From positions 1 through 40,268 of the forward strand of contig LRSR01012171.1 of assembly GCA_001579985.1 (NCBI GenBank): a DNA stretch of 40,268 nucleotides, in the 5' to 3' direction. Shown piece by piece: positions 32,659 to 40,268 of the stretch. Source of the stretch: Hypsibius dujardini (lineage: Eukaryota > Tardigrada > Eutardigrada > Parachela > Hypsibiidae). The notes under the pieces were generated by a model. It did no database searches. It was not told where the DNA came from and saw nothing but the letters and a program-made list of their open reading frames with translations. Position 1 is the first letter of the stretch; every line of letters begins with the position of its first letter. Position numbers and translations under genes: made by a program.

Positions 32659-33410
32659 AAAAATTAATTCGGAACCGAAATTCAAATTTAAACATAGCAA
32701 ACATTTTGAAAAACAGAGTTAAAAACTAAAATTTAAAGCGTTAAACCTCAATGACCCGATCGAAATCCAGAATTTTGCATAACTTTCTGCCGCAAAGTGT
32801 GATCTGCCATTGCTAATTTGCCTTCCTTTGACCATATTTAAATCAAAGTTTACTGAATCAGTCAATCAAGAGGAGTAGTAGCAACAGAAAACAGCAGTCA
32901 TAAAAAGCTGCAAAAACAGCTGATGAAAACTCGAATTCGGTCATTTTGGGCAGTTTCCCTGCGATTAAGTCATAAGTTGGTGGAGTCCAATACACAGGTA
33001 AACTGCTATTTGCTTTTCGAGATCGCGAGATAAGCCAATTATTGGTGGGCCACTCGGTTCAATTACCTGCATCTCTTAATATCGAAGACATTCTATTGAC
33101 ACACTTGTCGCACCTCATCTCTTTCTATGCGCAAAAAGTCTTTGCTGTGCAAGCGGAGTTTTTCTTGGGGCTGACTGTAAACTCTACGCATCTACTGTAT
33201 TTGTAACTATAATGAAGATTTCGGGTCAGTAATTTTAATCAATTAAAATATACCGGTTGCGGGGATTTTGGCGGGAACCTCGTTACGCCTCTGATCATTC
33301 AAGATGGAATTTTCAATTGGATGTAGCGAAAATAAACAAACCTTAGAATGCCTAAATTTCTATTGACCTTCCGAGTCGAGGGAAATATTTCAGGCTCCTG
33401 ATCGTCACTT

Positions 33411-33486
33411 GACCACGTGACCACTTGATCACTTGACCACGTGACAACTTGACCACGTGACAACTTGATCATTTGACCACGTGACT
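33411..33486. promoter_or_regulatory. Cluster of four CACGTG palindromes
   Basis: CACGTG occurs at 33414, 33438, 33454 and 33478, each in the context TTGACCACGTGAC or similar, with CACTTGATCA between. CACGTG is the class B E-box bound by bHLH factors such as Myc/Max and USF. Regulatory function is inferred only from the motif; it may be just a short tandem repeat. Confidence 0.5.
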
Positions 33487-33498
33487 GATTCGGGCTTG

Positions 33499-33711
33499 AT
33501 GAGGTCCATCTCAGCTGGTTCTTTCGTCATCACTGCTGCACTTAGCCGGGTACTTCGTCATTTTGTCGCCTTTTCAGCGGCAGGAGAAGAACTTCGGGAG
33601 GAAACGGGCAATGACGAATCATCTTTATTGGCCACAAACCTTACGACTGAAGATCCCATCAATCGAGCGCTGCAAAAGGAATGTGCACATCAAATCTCAC
33701 AGCAAAAATAA
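33499..33711 (+). CDS. Weak small ORF, 70 codons
   Basis: ATG at 33499 opens a frame beginning MRSISAGSFVITAALSRVL and ending QISQQK before TAA. The start is mildly hydrophobic and could be a poor signal peptide; the second half is acidic and helical. No introns, promoter or family were recognised. It could equally be an internal exon using the CCTTTTCAG acceptor at about 33580, or chance. Confidence 0.22.
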   Translation: MRSISAGSFVITAALSRVLRHFVAFSAAGEELREETGNDESSLLATNLTTEDPINRALQKECAHQISQQK

Positions 33712-34018
33712 AACGACCCATCTACCAATCAATTACAACTGTTTATTAATTTAATTTAAAATAGTGACTTAAAATAGACTAAAGGCAATTGTTATTTTAA
33801 AATAGATAACAGGGAACCTAATTTAAAATCAGATGCGTTGACTTTTAATTTAATGCAAGTTATAAACTGTAAAGCCATTTTAAATCAACGATGGTCTAAG
33901 TTCAAATTTGACATTAAATACCGGGAAACAGTGTTTTTGCTTTAAATTTGATCAAGCAATTGTTACTTGACTATTTTAATTAATTCAACTTCAGAATCTA
34001 TATTTAAACAACACCAGA

Positions 34019-34231
34019 AAAGAGCGGGCGAAGGGACCAATCAAGCCAATCAATCAATAGCTTATTTTTGGAAATATAGAAAAGAGCGGGCGAAGGGACC
34101 GATCAAGCCAATCAATCAATACATTATTTTTGGAAATATAAAAGAGCGGGCGAAGGGACCAATCAAGCCAGTCAATCAATACATTATTTTTGGAAATATA
34201 AAAGAGCGTGCGAAGGGACCGATCAAGCCAT
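34019..34231. repeat. 60-bp tandem repeat, 3.5 units
   Basis: Units start AAAGAGCGGGCGAAGGGACC and continue GATCAAGCCAATCAATCAAT then an AT-rich tail. The 60-bp length keeps one frame open as a 20-residue repeat (ERAKGPIKPINQYIIFGNIK). GGGCGAAGGG and CAATCAATCAA resemble parts of the repeat family at 36866 and 38507. Confidence 0.92.
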
Positions 34232-34328
34232 CAGCTTGCACTTACCTTTCCCGACGAATTCCCGGGACGACTGTTCGGTAGGTGCACTTCTTTTTCGTCG
34301 GCTCCCTTAGTAATTGAAGTGATCATTG

Positions 34329-34519
34329 CTAGACGTGGTCGCCAGACAGTTCTCGCAATGGGTGATCGACGGCAACGGTGGATCTTTCCGCTAGTGGCAA
34401 CGGTTGCAAGTCCAGAAACGGCTCGGCGGGAAAGAATAACTGCACCTTTTCGTCCGTCTCATCGGTGATCTTCCAGCGGGCCTGAAATTTTTCCTGCAAG
34501 GGTAGTGATGCCATTGCAG
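34329..34519 (-). CDS. Possible minus-strand exon, about 63 codons
   Basis: An open frame from ATG 34519 begins MASLPLQEKFQARWKITDET and ends in TAG at 34329. Its composition is protein-like. A potential acceptor (ACCCTTGCAG) and a potential donor (AAGGTGCAG) lie inside it, so it may be part of a spliced gene or a remnant. No family recognised and no partner exons found. Confidence 0.28.
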
Positions 34520-35261
34520 CTATGATAAAATGTGTGGAGACCTTCGTCAGTGAATAAATTTTGACGCAGTGTTTCATTTGGAAGCAGTGTTTGCAACTGC
34601 GTTATTGGACTGGACAGTGGTTCTAGGTTCTTCTGAGAAATCCCCCTTTTTTTATTTTTAATAAATTGCTAGTACCTGCAGGCACCATATCTAAAACGGA
34701 CATTTAATAATTTATAATCCCAGCATCGAAGTAGACTTCGTTTATTTCCTTGACTTCTATTTCGGCGAAAGTGTTTTTTTATTTGCTAAACCCTTGCGTA
34801 GACTTTCACGTTTCACTTCCACGTACCTTGAAAACATTTTTGAAGAATTCTTTCAAATAGCTTTAGGAATAGAAAGGTTCGGTGATTGCGGTCGAAATAG
34901 CAGAAACTTTTCCTCGTACGCGTCATGCAGTAATTGTTTATACATGTGTAAATAGGTTAACTGCAGAAAGATCCATCAATAAATTTCACAGTTCAAGAGA
35001 CACGACTCGGCATTAACGTCCACGACATGACAACACGACTAGTTTGTTTGGCTTTTGATTAATTGAGCTCAACATCAGACGTACTACAAAATTAGTAGGT
35101 CACATACTTCACTGTACATCGCCAACAGACCGCACAGCGATGGTCACGAGCTTCACGACCCACCTGCATGTATATGTAGTATTCCGTGCAGAGAAGAATC
35201 AAGCACAGAAATTGTAGTTTTTTGTTTCGAGAAAGCTAAGCTTCGTAAAACCATTTTCACA
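34520..35261. other. Intergenic region upstream of the Gly-rich secreted peptide
   Basis: No gene seen. A TATATG motif at 35171-35176, followed by ATCAAG about 27 bp later, parallels the TATATAAA/ATCAAG arrangement at 24625-24662. It is a candidate core promoter for the gene at 35262. Confidence 0.35.
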
Positions 35262-35733
35262 ATGAGAGGACTTTATAAAATGTACAACTTGTTGATAGTC
35301 GCCATTTTCTTCCTGGCTTCCTGCAGCGCTTACTGGCTCCCCATGGTATGTATGTGAGGCAATTTTTAATGTTCCGCAGGAGAAATCGATTAAATGTTTA
35401 AAAAATGCTCGGCAAAAAAAACCCTTTTTCTAATTAGTATTTTTGTTTTTTTCGCTCCTGTAGAGGGAAGCTCGAGACATGATGCCGACCATTGCGGGAG
35501 GGTACAACCGCTACCAGCAGGGTTCGTCCGGAATGCCGTTCCGCGGCCAGGAGCAGCAGCAGGGCGGTGACTTCATCCCATCGCGGAATTTTCAAGGACC
35601 CTTCAATGGCGGGAATAACGGCGGTCCTGACCGTGGACAATTCAACGGTGGTAGACCATTCGGCGGTCCACAACAGTTCAACGGCGGACCTGAACGCGGG
35701 CAGTTCAACGGTGGACCCAATCGACGATTCTAG
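35262..35733 (+). CDS. Secreted Gly/Asn/Gln/Pro-rich protein, 117 aa
   Basis: Exon 1 is 35262-35345 and exon 2 is 35464-35733 (TAG), joined in phase 0 across a GTATGT...CTGTAG intron. The N-terminus MRGLYKMYNLLIVAIFFLAS is a signal peptide. Cleavage is probable after SCSA, leaving YWLPM. The mature part begins with a short basic/acidic stretch, then a low-complexity region with degenerate repeats of QFNGG/RPFGG type (FNGGNNGGPDRGQ, QFNGGPERGQ). It has no conserved cysteines and no known domain. Possible roles are cuticle or matrix protein, or an antimicrobial peptide. Like the peptide at 24855, the leader is followed by Tyr-Trp and the gene has a short first exon. Confidence 0.78.
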
Positions 35734-35743
35734 ACACAATTAA

Positions 35744-35749
35744 AATAAA
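35744..35749 (+). terminator. Polyadenylation signal AATAAA
   Basis: AATAAA lies 10 bases after the stop of the secreted Gly-rich protein gene. The implied 3' UTR is very short. Confidence 0.7.
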
Positions 35750-36026
35750 GATTGGGTGGATATTATGCTATGTTTACCTAGAAGATGTAAAACAGATGGC
35801 AATCATGGACGCTCAAATAAGTTCCCACGCCCTCCGGGAGAAGCATTACTTTTCCTTTATTTTTTAATTCCTTTCTTTAATTTTTTGTGCATTTTTAAAT
35901 TATTTCTGTAGAGATTTATTACTCAGTAACAGTTAAAGTACGTATACGGTACTCCGTACCAGCATACATGACATTCCAGTAACGCACGGACGTATCTGAA
36001 TCAGATCACAGTTTCTGTCTGTATTG

Positions 36027-36135
36027 TTGTGTCTGCCTGCCTGCCTGCCTGTCTGTCTGTCTCTCTGTCTGTCTCTCTGTTTGTCTGTTTGTCTGTCTGT
36101 CTGTTTGTGTGTTTGTCTGTTTGTCTGTCTGTCTC

Positions 36136-36170
<35 letters not shown>

Positions 36171-36187
36171 GCTGTCTGTCTGTCTGC

Positions 36188-36220
<33 letters not shown>

Positions 36221-36250
36221 GTAGCTGTCTGTCTGTCTGTAGCCTGTCTG
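36027..36250. repeat. CTGT microsatellite, intergenic
   Basis: About 220 bp of CTGT with CTGC, CTCT and TTGT variants lie between the Gly-rich peptide gene and the acyltransferase gene. All forward frames are open as Cys/Leu/Ser/Val polymers. Confidence 0.93.
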
Positions 36251-36304
36251 TTGAAATTTCAGATGCTAGGAAAGCTGAAGGTCCAACGGAAGAGTACATA
36301 TTCA

Positions 36305-36310
36305 TTTATT
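36305..36310 (-). terminator. Polyadenylation signal of acyltransferase copy 1
   Basis: TTTATT on plus is AATAAA on minus, about 63 bp beyond the stop codon at 36373-36375. Confidence 0.6.
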
Positions 36311-36372
36311 AATAAGAGACGGTAAAGTAGACAACAATGAACAACGGAAAATATATCACTAGTATTCTTTCT

Positions 36373-38091
36373 CTAATGACCATTTTTCAATTGACCATTG
36401 GCCAAAGTTTTCGGAATGAATTCAGCCCAACAAGCCTCAAAATGCTCATATAGCGAGCCCCCAATAGACAACATGGCGCCTAGTGATGCTTTGTTATCGC
36501 CAGTAACATCCGCATAGCCGTGTGTCTCACCCCGCCGTCCCATTTCTTGCAGAAGCTCGTACAAAACCACTTTGAAAAAGCCTCTTCCCCGGTATTCCGG
36601 AACAACGTATCCGCAGCCCATTCCGCCTTCCGGTCGTTGGAGAACATACGCCACGGGGTCGTGGTGTTCGTTGAAAACCGCGGCAGTTGCGAAGCCATTA
36701 CGCAGCAAGTACTTGAAAAAGGAGAGGTTTTTCCTTAGGTCGCCGTAATGCTTCTCTCGAGTGACTTGTTCCGCATGCTTCTCCTCCAGCGGTCCAACTC
36801 GGTATCCTGCCGGTAATGAATACCTGAAGCAAACACAGTGTACATTAAGCGACAGACTTTAATCTAATGGAGGGTCGCGGAAATGAGCAAAAAGGGCGGG
36901 CAAGGGTAATACTTGTACAATCAACCAATCAACCAGCGGAGCTCCGGCGCGGAGTTGATTGGTGGAGTAATTCGCGTTTGGGCTGTTATACCATGTGAGG
37001 TACTGTACAGTTGAGGGGAACGGCGTCCGGTTAAACAGAACACTCGATAACTTTGAAAACAAAAACGAATCAAGAAATCAACGGCTCCACTTCTGCTTGA
37101 CATTAAAAAGCAGGCCTAATCAACAATCAACAGGTTGCAGTCTTGTGGTCTTATGTTTGAAACAGTAAAGCTTGGGTTGCTTTTTTACGAGTGTTCTGTT
37201 TAACCGAACGCCGTTCCCCTCAACTGTGCGGCATTCTACAGCACTCACTCGCAGTGGAGGTCCTTTATGGAGAAACCAGTGAAGAATGCTGACGCCACGA
37301 AGTAATCTGACGTCGGAGAGCACTCCATTTTGCCGCCAAGGCTGAGGCATTTCTGTTGCAGAACCTCGAAGTATGCCGGTCGTTGGACACCTGCAAAACG
37401 AAAGCTCTCTCTAACGCTGATCAGATCTGAGGTCCTCAAGTGAATACTAAAGTAAAAACAATTGATCCTTACTGTGAAAGCCGATATTCTGAGACCAGTC
37501 AAAAATTCCCGGCTGATCCAACAGCTCCTTAAGCTTTTCCGGATCACGTGCGTGGATGAATGCGCTATATCCGTTCGTAAAAACCGGAACATCCTTGCAA
37601 AAAGATCACGCACCGGCGATTAGTTCTTACTCCCAGCTCTATCATTATGCCTGGTAGGGATCGATGAGATCAAGCAACGACAATTCATTTGATTTGATTG
37701 ATATCTTGATTGCTTGATCGCATCCATAGTTACTGTGCCGATAGCTTGATTGCTTGATCGTATTAATAGTTACTGTGCCTGGCATTTATCGAGTTGACTA
37801 GTATTTATTTACAAATGCGCTCGCTCACCGGATCGTCGGGATCGGTGCGGCAAACGCAGGCAGCAAAATCGGGAAATCGGTCCACGACAAACGTCACACC
37901 TGGCCAGTCGAGATGCTTCCTCATCTTGTTCCGCGCCATATAATAAATCTGCAAGTGCATCATTCCCTAATCCAAATCTCTAATAACATAAAGCAAAGCA
38001 AATAATTTGCGCGTACGTTGAACGAGGCCGGGAAATCGTGGGCCAAAGACTCCACCAGCTCCGGCAGCTGATCATCTCGCAAGAGAATCAT
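36373..38091 (-). CDS. Glycine N-acyltransferase-like protein, complete, 302 aa
   Basis: Five exons in transcript order: 38091-38017 (ATG), 37948-37829, 37593-37473, 37390-37249 and 36823-36373 (TAG). They join in frame to 303 codons, close to the roughly 295 residues usual for GLYAT proteins. The N-terminal half (MILLRDDQLPELVESLAHDF, then DWPGVTFVVDRFPDFAACVC) resembles the GLYAT N-terminal domain. The C-terminal exon shows the GNAT-fold acyl-CoA-binding region: VAYVLQRPEGGMGCGYVVPE followed by YRGRGFFKVVLYELLQ, equivalent to motif A R/Q-x-x-G-x-G/A. Members conjugate acyl-CoA to glycine or other amino acids. The tandem paralogue at 39083 has the same intron phases at the last three junctions. 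Intron 4 contains a MITE. Confidence 0.9.
36866..36960. mobile_element. Diverged fragment of repeat family D
   Basis: TGGAGGGTCGCGGAAATGAG, followed by CAAAAAGGGCGGGCAAGGG and a CAATCAACCAATCAACC tail, matches the inverted end of the element at 38507. It lies in an intron of the acyltransferase gene. No second end was found. Confidence 0.6.
37008..37226. mobile_element. MITE family C inside acyltransferase intron 4
   Basis: Inverted ends of about 40 bp start CAGTTGAGGGGAACGGCGTC and are complementary with one or two mismatches. TA precedes the left end; the right flank is TG. The element is 219 bp, with no ORF. The ends resemble Tc1/mariner termini in starting with CAGT, but the assignment rests on that alone. 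Confidence 0.82.
37683..37785. repeat. 40-bp tandem duplication in acyltransferase intron 2
   Basis: Two copies of TTGATTGCTTGATCG followed by ATAGTTACTGTGCC lie within the intron between 37594 and 37828. Confidence 0.8.
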
Positions 38092-38486
38092 TTTCTGTCC
38101 CTTGATAAACTCGTAGCAATTTAATCAAACACTCAGAAATCTCTGAATTTTCTGCATGCACTCCTGCAATATGACTGTTTCAAGATTTTTTCGGCCGCAA
38201 CTTCAATTATTGTTCTAACGACGGATACGGAAAGGCAGCCTAGATTTAGCAGGAAGGTCGCATGCTCGATCAGTTACTGTAATCTTACAAAAAATCAATG
38301 TAAAAACGAGTGGACCGGTACACCTTTCCACCTTGACGATTTCGTTCCCTACAAATCAGTTCGTCTTAATCAAGAACACAAAATGTCGAGGCATGCGGCA
38401 GGAGAGCCCGAAGCAAATTCGTCTAGCAGTTACATAATCGTCGTGAATCAAGGTCGTTAATATATTCCAGCTGAACCACACGCATA

Positions 38487-38902
38487 GTCAACGACAAAAT
38501 TCAGTACACTGGAGGGTCCGGAAAACGGGCAAAAGGGGCGAGACAGGGGGTGCTTTTCAAACAATCGAACAATCAACCACCTGACCACCCCTGCTCCGCC
38601 CCTTTTGCCCATATCCCGGACCCTCCAATGTACTCAACCAACTGACCACCCCTTGCCCCGCCCCTCTTGCCCATATCCCGGACCCTCCAGTGTACTCAAC
38701 CAACTGATCACCCCCTGCTCCGCCCCTTTTGCCCATATCCCGGACCCTCCAGTGTACTCAACCAACTGATCACCCCCTGCCCCGCCCCTTTTGCCCATAT
38801 CCCGGACCCTCCAGTGTACTCAACCAACTGATCACCCCTGCTCCGCCCCTTTTGTCCATACCCCGGACCCTCCAGTGTACTTAATCTTGTCGTTGATTGT
38901 AG
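38487..38902. mobile_element. Repeat element D with 60-bp internal tandem array
   Basis: The core 38507-38877 is bounded by CACTGGAGGGTCCGG and its complement CCGGACCCTCCAGTG, each next to TA. Complementarity extends about 18 bp further out (CAACGACAAAATTCAG with its partner), so the true inverted repeat is about 55 bp. The right half has about five units of 60-62 bp (CACCCCCTGCTCCGCCCCTT, then TTGCCCATATCCCGGACCCT). The terminal repeat was thus amplified in tandem. Confidence 0.85.
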
Positions 38903-38978
38903 CGGTACTTTGCTTGTAAACCAACAAAAATCTTTCTTGACAACTATCCCCTTCTATCAATTTCAGTTTGGAATGGCG

Positions 38979-38984
38979 TTTTAT
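38979..38984 (-). terminator. Candidate polyadenylation signal of acyltransferase copy 2
   Basis: TTTATT on plus (AATAAA on minus) lies about 100 bp beyond the stop at 39083-39085. Confidence 0.45.
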
Positions 38985-39082
38985 TAGCGGCATAGTTTTC
39001 CGGAAATGAAGGTTCGAAGCTGTGCGAACAATAAATTCAGACATGTTTATCAGTCAAAACTACAGCAGAGTACCAGCACTGA

Positions 39083-40172
39083 TCAATTGCCTTTCGGGAT
39101 GAATTCGAACCAGGCGGCTTCAAAATTTTCATAAATAAAACCTCCGATCGAGAGCATCGCTGCCTTCGAGGGCACATTGTCGGCCAGCACATCTGCGTAG
39201 CCATACGTGTCTCCTTGGCGCTCCAGCTCCTTTAGCAGCTCGAAAAGAACTACCTTGAAGAAACCTCTCCGACGGTACTCCGGATCGACGTAACCCGCAC
39301 CCATTCCGCCCTCTGGACCTTGCATTATATAGGCAACCACGTCGTCCTTCTCGTTGTAGAGCGCAACACTGGGGAATCCATTCCGAAAAATGTACTTGAA
39401 GTACTTGAGGTTCGTTGCTGGGTCCCCGTAGTGCTTATCCCGTGTGACTTGTTCCGCGTGTCTTTCCTGCAACGGCCCAATTTTGAAGCCTTCCGGCAAG
39501 GTGTACCTAATAATAATAATAATACAATGAAAGAGTGATCAAAATTGATTAATTTTTCGCAATGCCTGAAATCAGGCAAGATGTACCTCATAATAAAAAA
39601 AAATGTAATTGATCTGAGTTGACTATTTTTCGCGCGATATCTGAAATCATTTCGGCAGCATGGATTTACTCGAAATGAATGTCTTTCATCCGGAATCCGG
39701 TGAACAACGCTGATTCCACGTAGTACGTCTGGTCTGGTGAGTAACGGATTTCCCCGCCAAGGCTCAGACATTTTTGTCTGACTACCTCGAAATAATTCGG
39801 CCGTTGAGCATCTAAAGCACAAATCAATAATCTTCAGTCACGATGTTGACAAAAATTATATATAATAGAACAAAATTTGATATGACTTACTGTGTACGCC
39901 AATTTTTAGTTTCCAGTCCACAATATTCGGCTGATCAAGGAGCTGCTTCAGCCTTTCCGCATCACGCGCATGGAGAAATATACTGTAGCCATTGGTAAAC
40001 GGCGGAATAGTCTACGAAGTAACCAAAAATATAACGATTTTCTTTTTTAATGCCGGGAAAACAATAATTAAGTATAAAGTGGAGAAATTATAGAGCGGAT
40101 CCTTTTACCGGATCGCGGAGATCGGTGCGGGCAATACAGGCCGAAAAATTGCATTGCTCAGGTAACTGGTTA
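39083..40172 (-). CDS. Glycine N-acyltransferase-like paralogue, 5' part beyond the window
   Basis: Four exons in transcript order: 40172-40109, 40011-39891, 39811-39670 and 39506-39083 (TGA). The last three match copy 1 in length (121 and 142 nt for the middle two) and phase. The C-terminal exon has VVAYIMQGPEGGMGAGYVDP then YRRRGFFKVVLFELLKELE, the acyl-CoA-binding GNAT motif. The first visible exon encodes only NQLPEQCNFSACIARTDLRD. It starts at an acceptor in the middle of what is a single 120-nt exon in copy 1, so this copy has an extra intron there, filled by a CTGT array. The N-terminal exons must lie to the right of the window. The product ends IPKGN, shorter than the tail of copy 1. 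Confidence 0.85.
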
Positions 40173-40187
40173 CTTTAAGACATGCAG

Positions 40188-40216
40188 GGTAGACAGACAG
40201 ACAAACAGACAAACAA

Positions 40217-40263
<47 letters not shown>

Positions 40264-40268
40264 GGCAG
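40188..40268. repeat. CTGT microsatellite (AGAC on +) in the paralogue's intron
   Basis: CAGA units with CAAA variants run to the window edge, sense CTGT relative to the minus-strand gene. The full extent is unknown. Confidence 0.92.

Larger units (their letters stand above)
31459..33177. mobile_element. MITE family A, copy 2, reverse orientation, interrupted
   Basis: The ends are CAGACAGCCCCAGGAAAAAC and TTTTTCTTGGGGCTGACTG, flanked by TA at 31457-31458 and 33178-33179. Without the insert at 31687-32658 the element is about 740 bp and aligns in reverse with 381-1101 along its whole length. It has no transposase ORF. Confidence 0.88.

Noticed and set aside
33967-34281. ORF with a 20-residue repeat
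   Set aside because: Produced by the 60-bp tandem repeat, whose length is a multiple of three; no start or splice context and AT-rich spacer reads as ordinary DNA.
36024-36325. Three overlapping Cys/Leu/Ser/Val ORFs downstream of the Gly-rich peptide gene
   Set aside because: Same CTGT microsatellite artefact, with no start context or conserved sequence.

Overview
This window is animal nuclear DNA. Genes are split by GT-AG introns of about 60 to 900 bp, and they sit among microsatellites and short inverted-repeat transposons. The gene set is a giant multi-domain chitin-binding protein, an SLC26 anion transporter, glycine N-acyltransferase-like genes and small secreted Gly/Trp-rich peptides. 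That mix points to an invertebrate, most likely an ecdysozoan (tardigrade, arthropod or nematode). I cannot place it more closely from sequence alone. I saw no rRNA, tRNA, CRISPR or prokaryotic gene.

Layout. Positions 1-6500 are mostly non-coding. They hold a TA-flanked MITE (381-1101), a hexamer array, one helical ORF of unknown function that begins inside a 37-bp hairpin (2842-3414), and a 34-bp satellite. Positions 6540-21454 (+) hold one gene of at least 20 exons. Its exons join in frame to about 2,884 codons with 18 CBM14/peritrophin-A domains, separated by Gln-rich and Pro/Ser-rich linkers; its 5' end is unresolved. Positions 22528-23293 (-) encode a two-exon secreted protein of about 150 aa, and 24855-25284 (+) a 79-aa secreted Gly/Tyr/Trp repeat peptide with a TATA box. 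Positions 26384-30722 (+) are a 13-exon SLC26 transporter of about 784 aa with a C-terminal STAS domain.

Positions 30723-35260 are a transposon-rich gap. They contain a three-level nest: a TA-flanked MITE, holding a 972-bp Mutator-like element with a 9-bp target duplication, holding another MITE. Positions 35262-35733 (+) encode a 117-aa secreted Gly/Asn/Gln/Pro-rich peptide. Positions 36373-38091 (-) are a complete five-exon glycine N-acyltransferase-like gene (302 aa). A tandem paralogue at 39083-40172 (-) runs off the right edge.

Functional reading. The chitin-binding giant and the small secreted peptides could belong to the extracellular matrix, cuticle or surface defence, but nothing here shows that they act together. 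The SLC26 and acyltransferase genes look like ordinary membrane-transport and acyl-conjugation genes. The most distinctive local feature is the set of CTGT/GTCC microsatellites, most of them inside introns and in the same sense orientation. They create long spurious Cys/Leu/Ser/Val ORFs.
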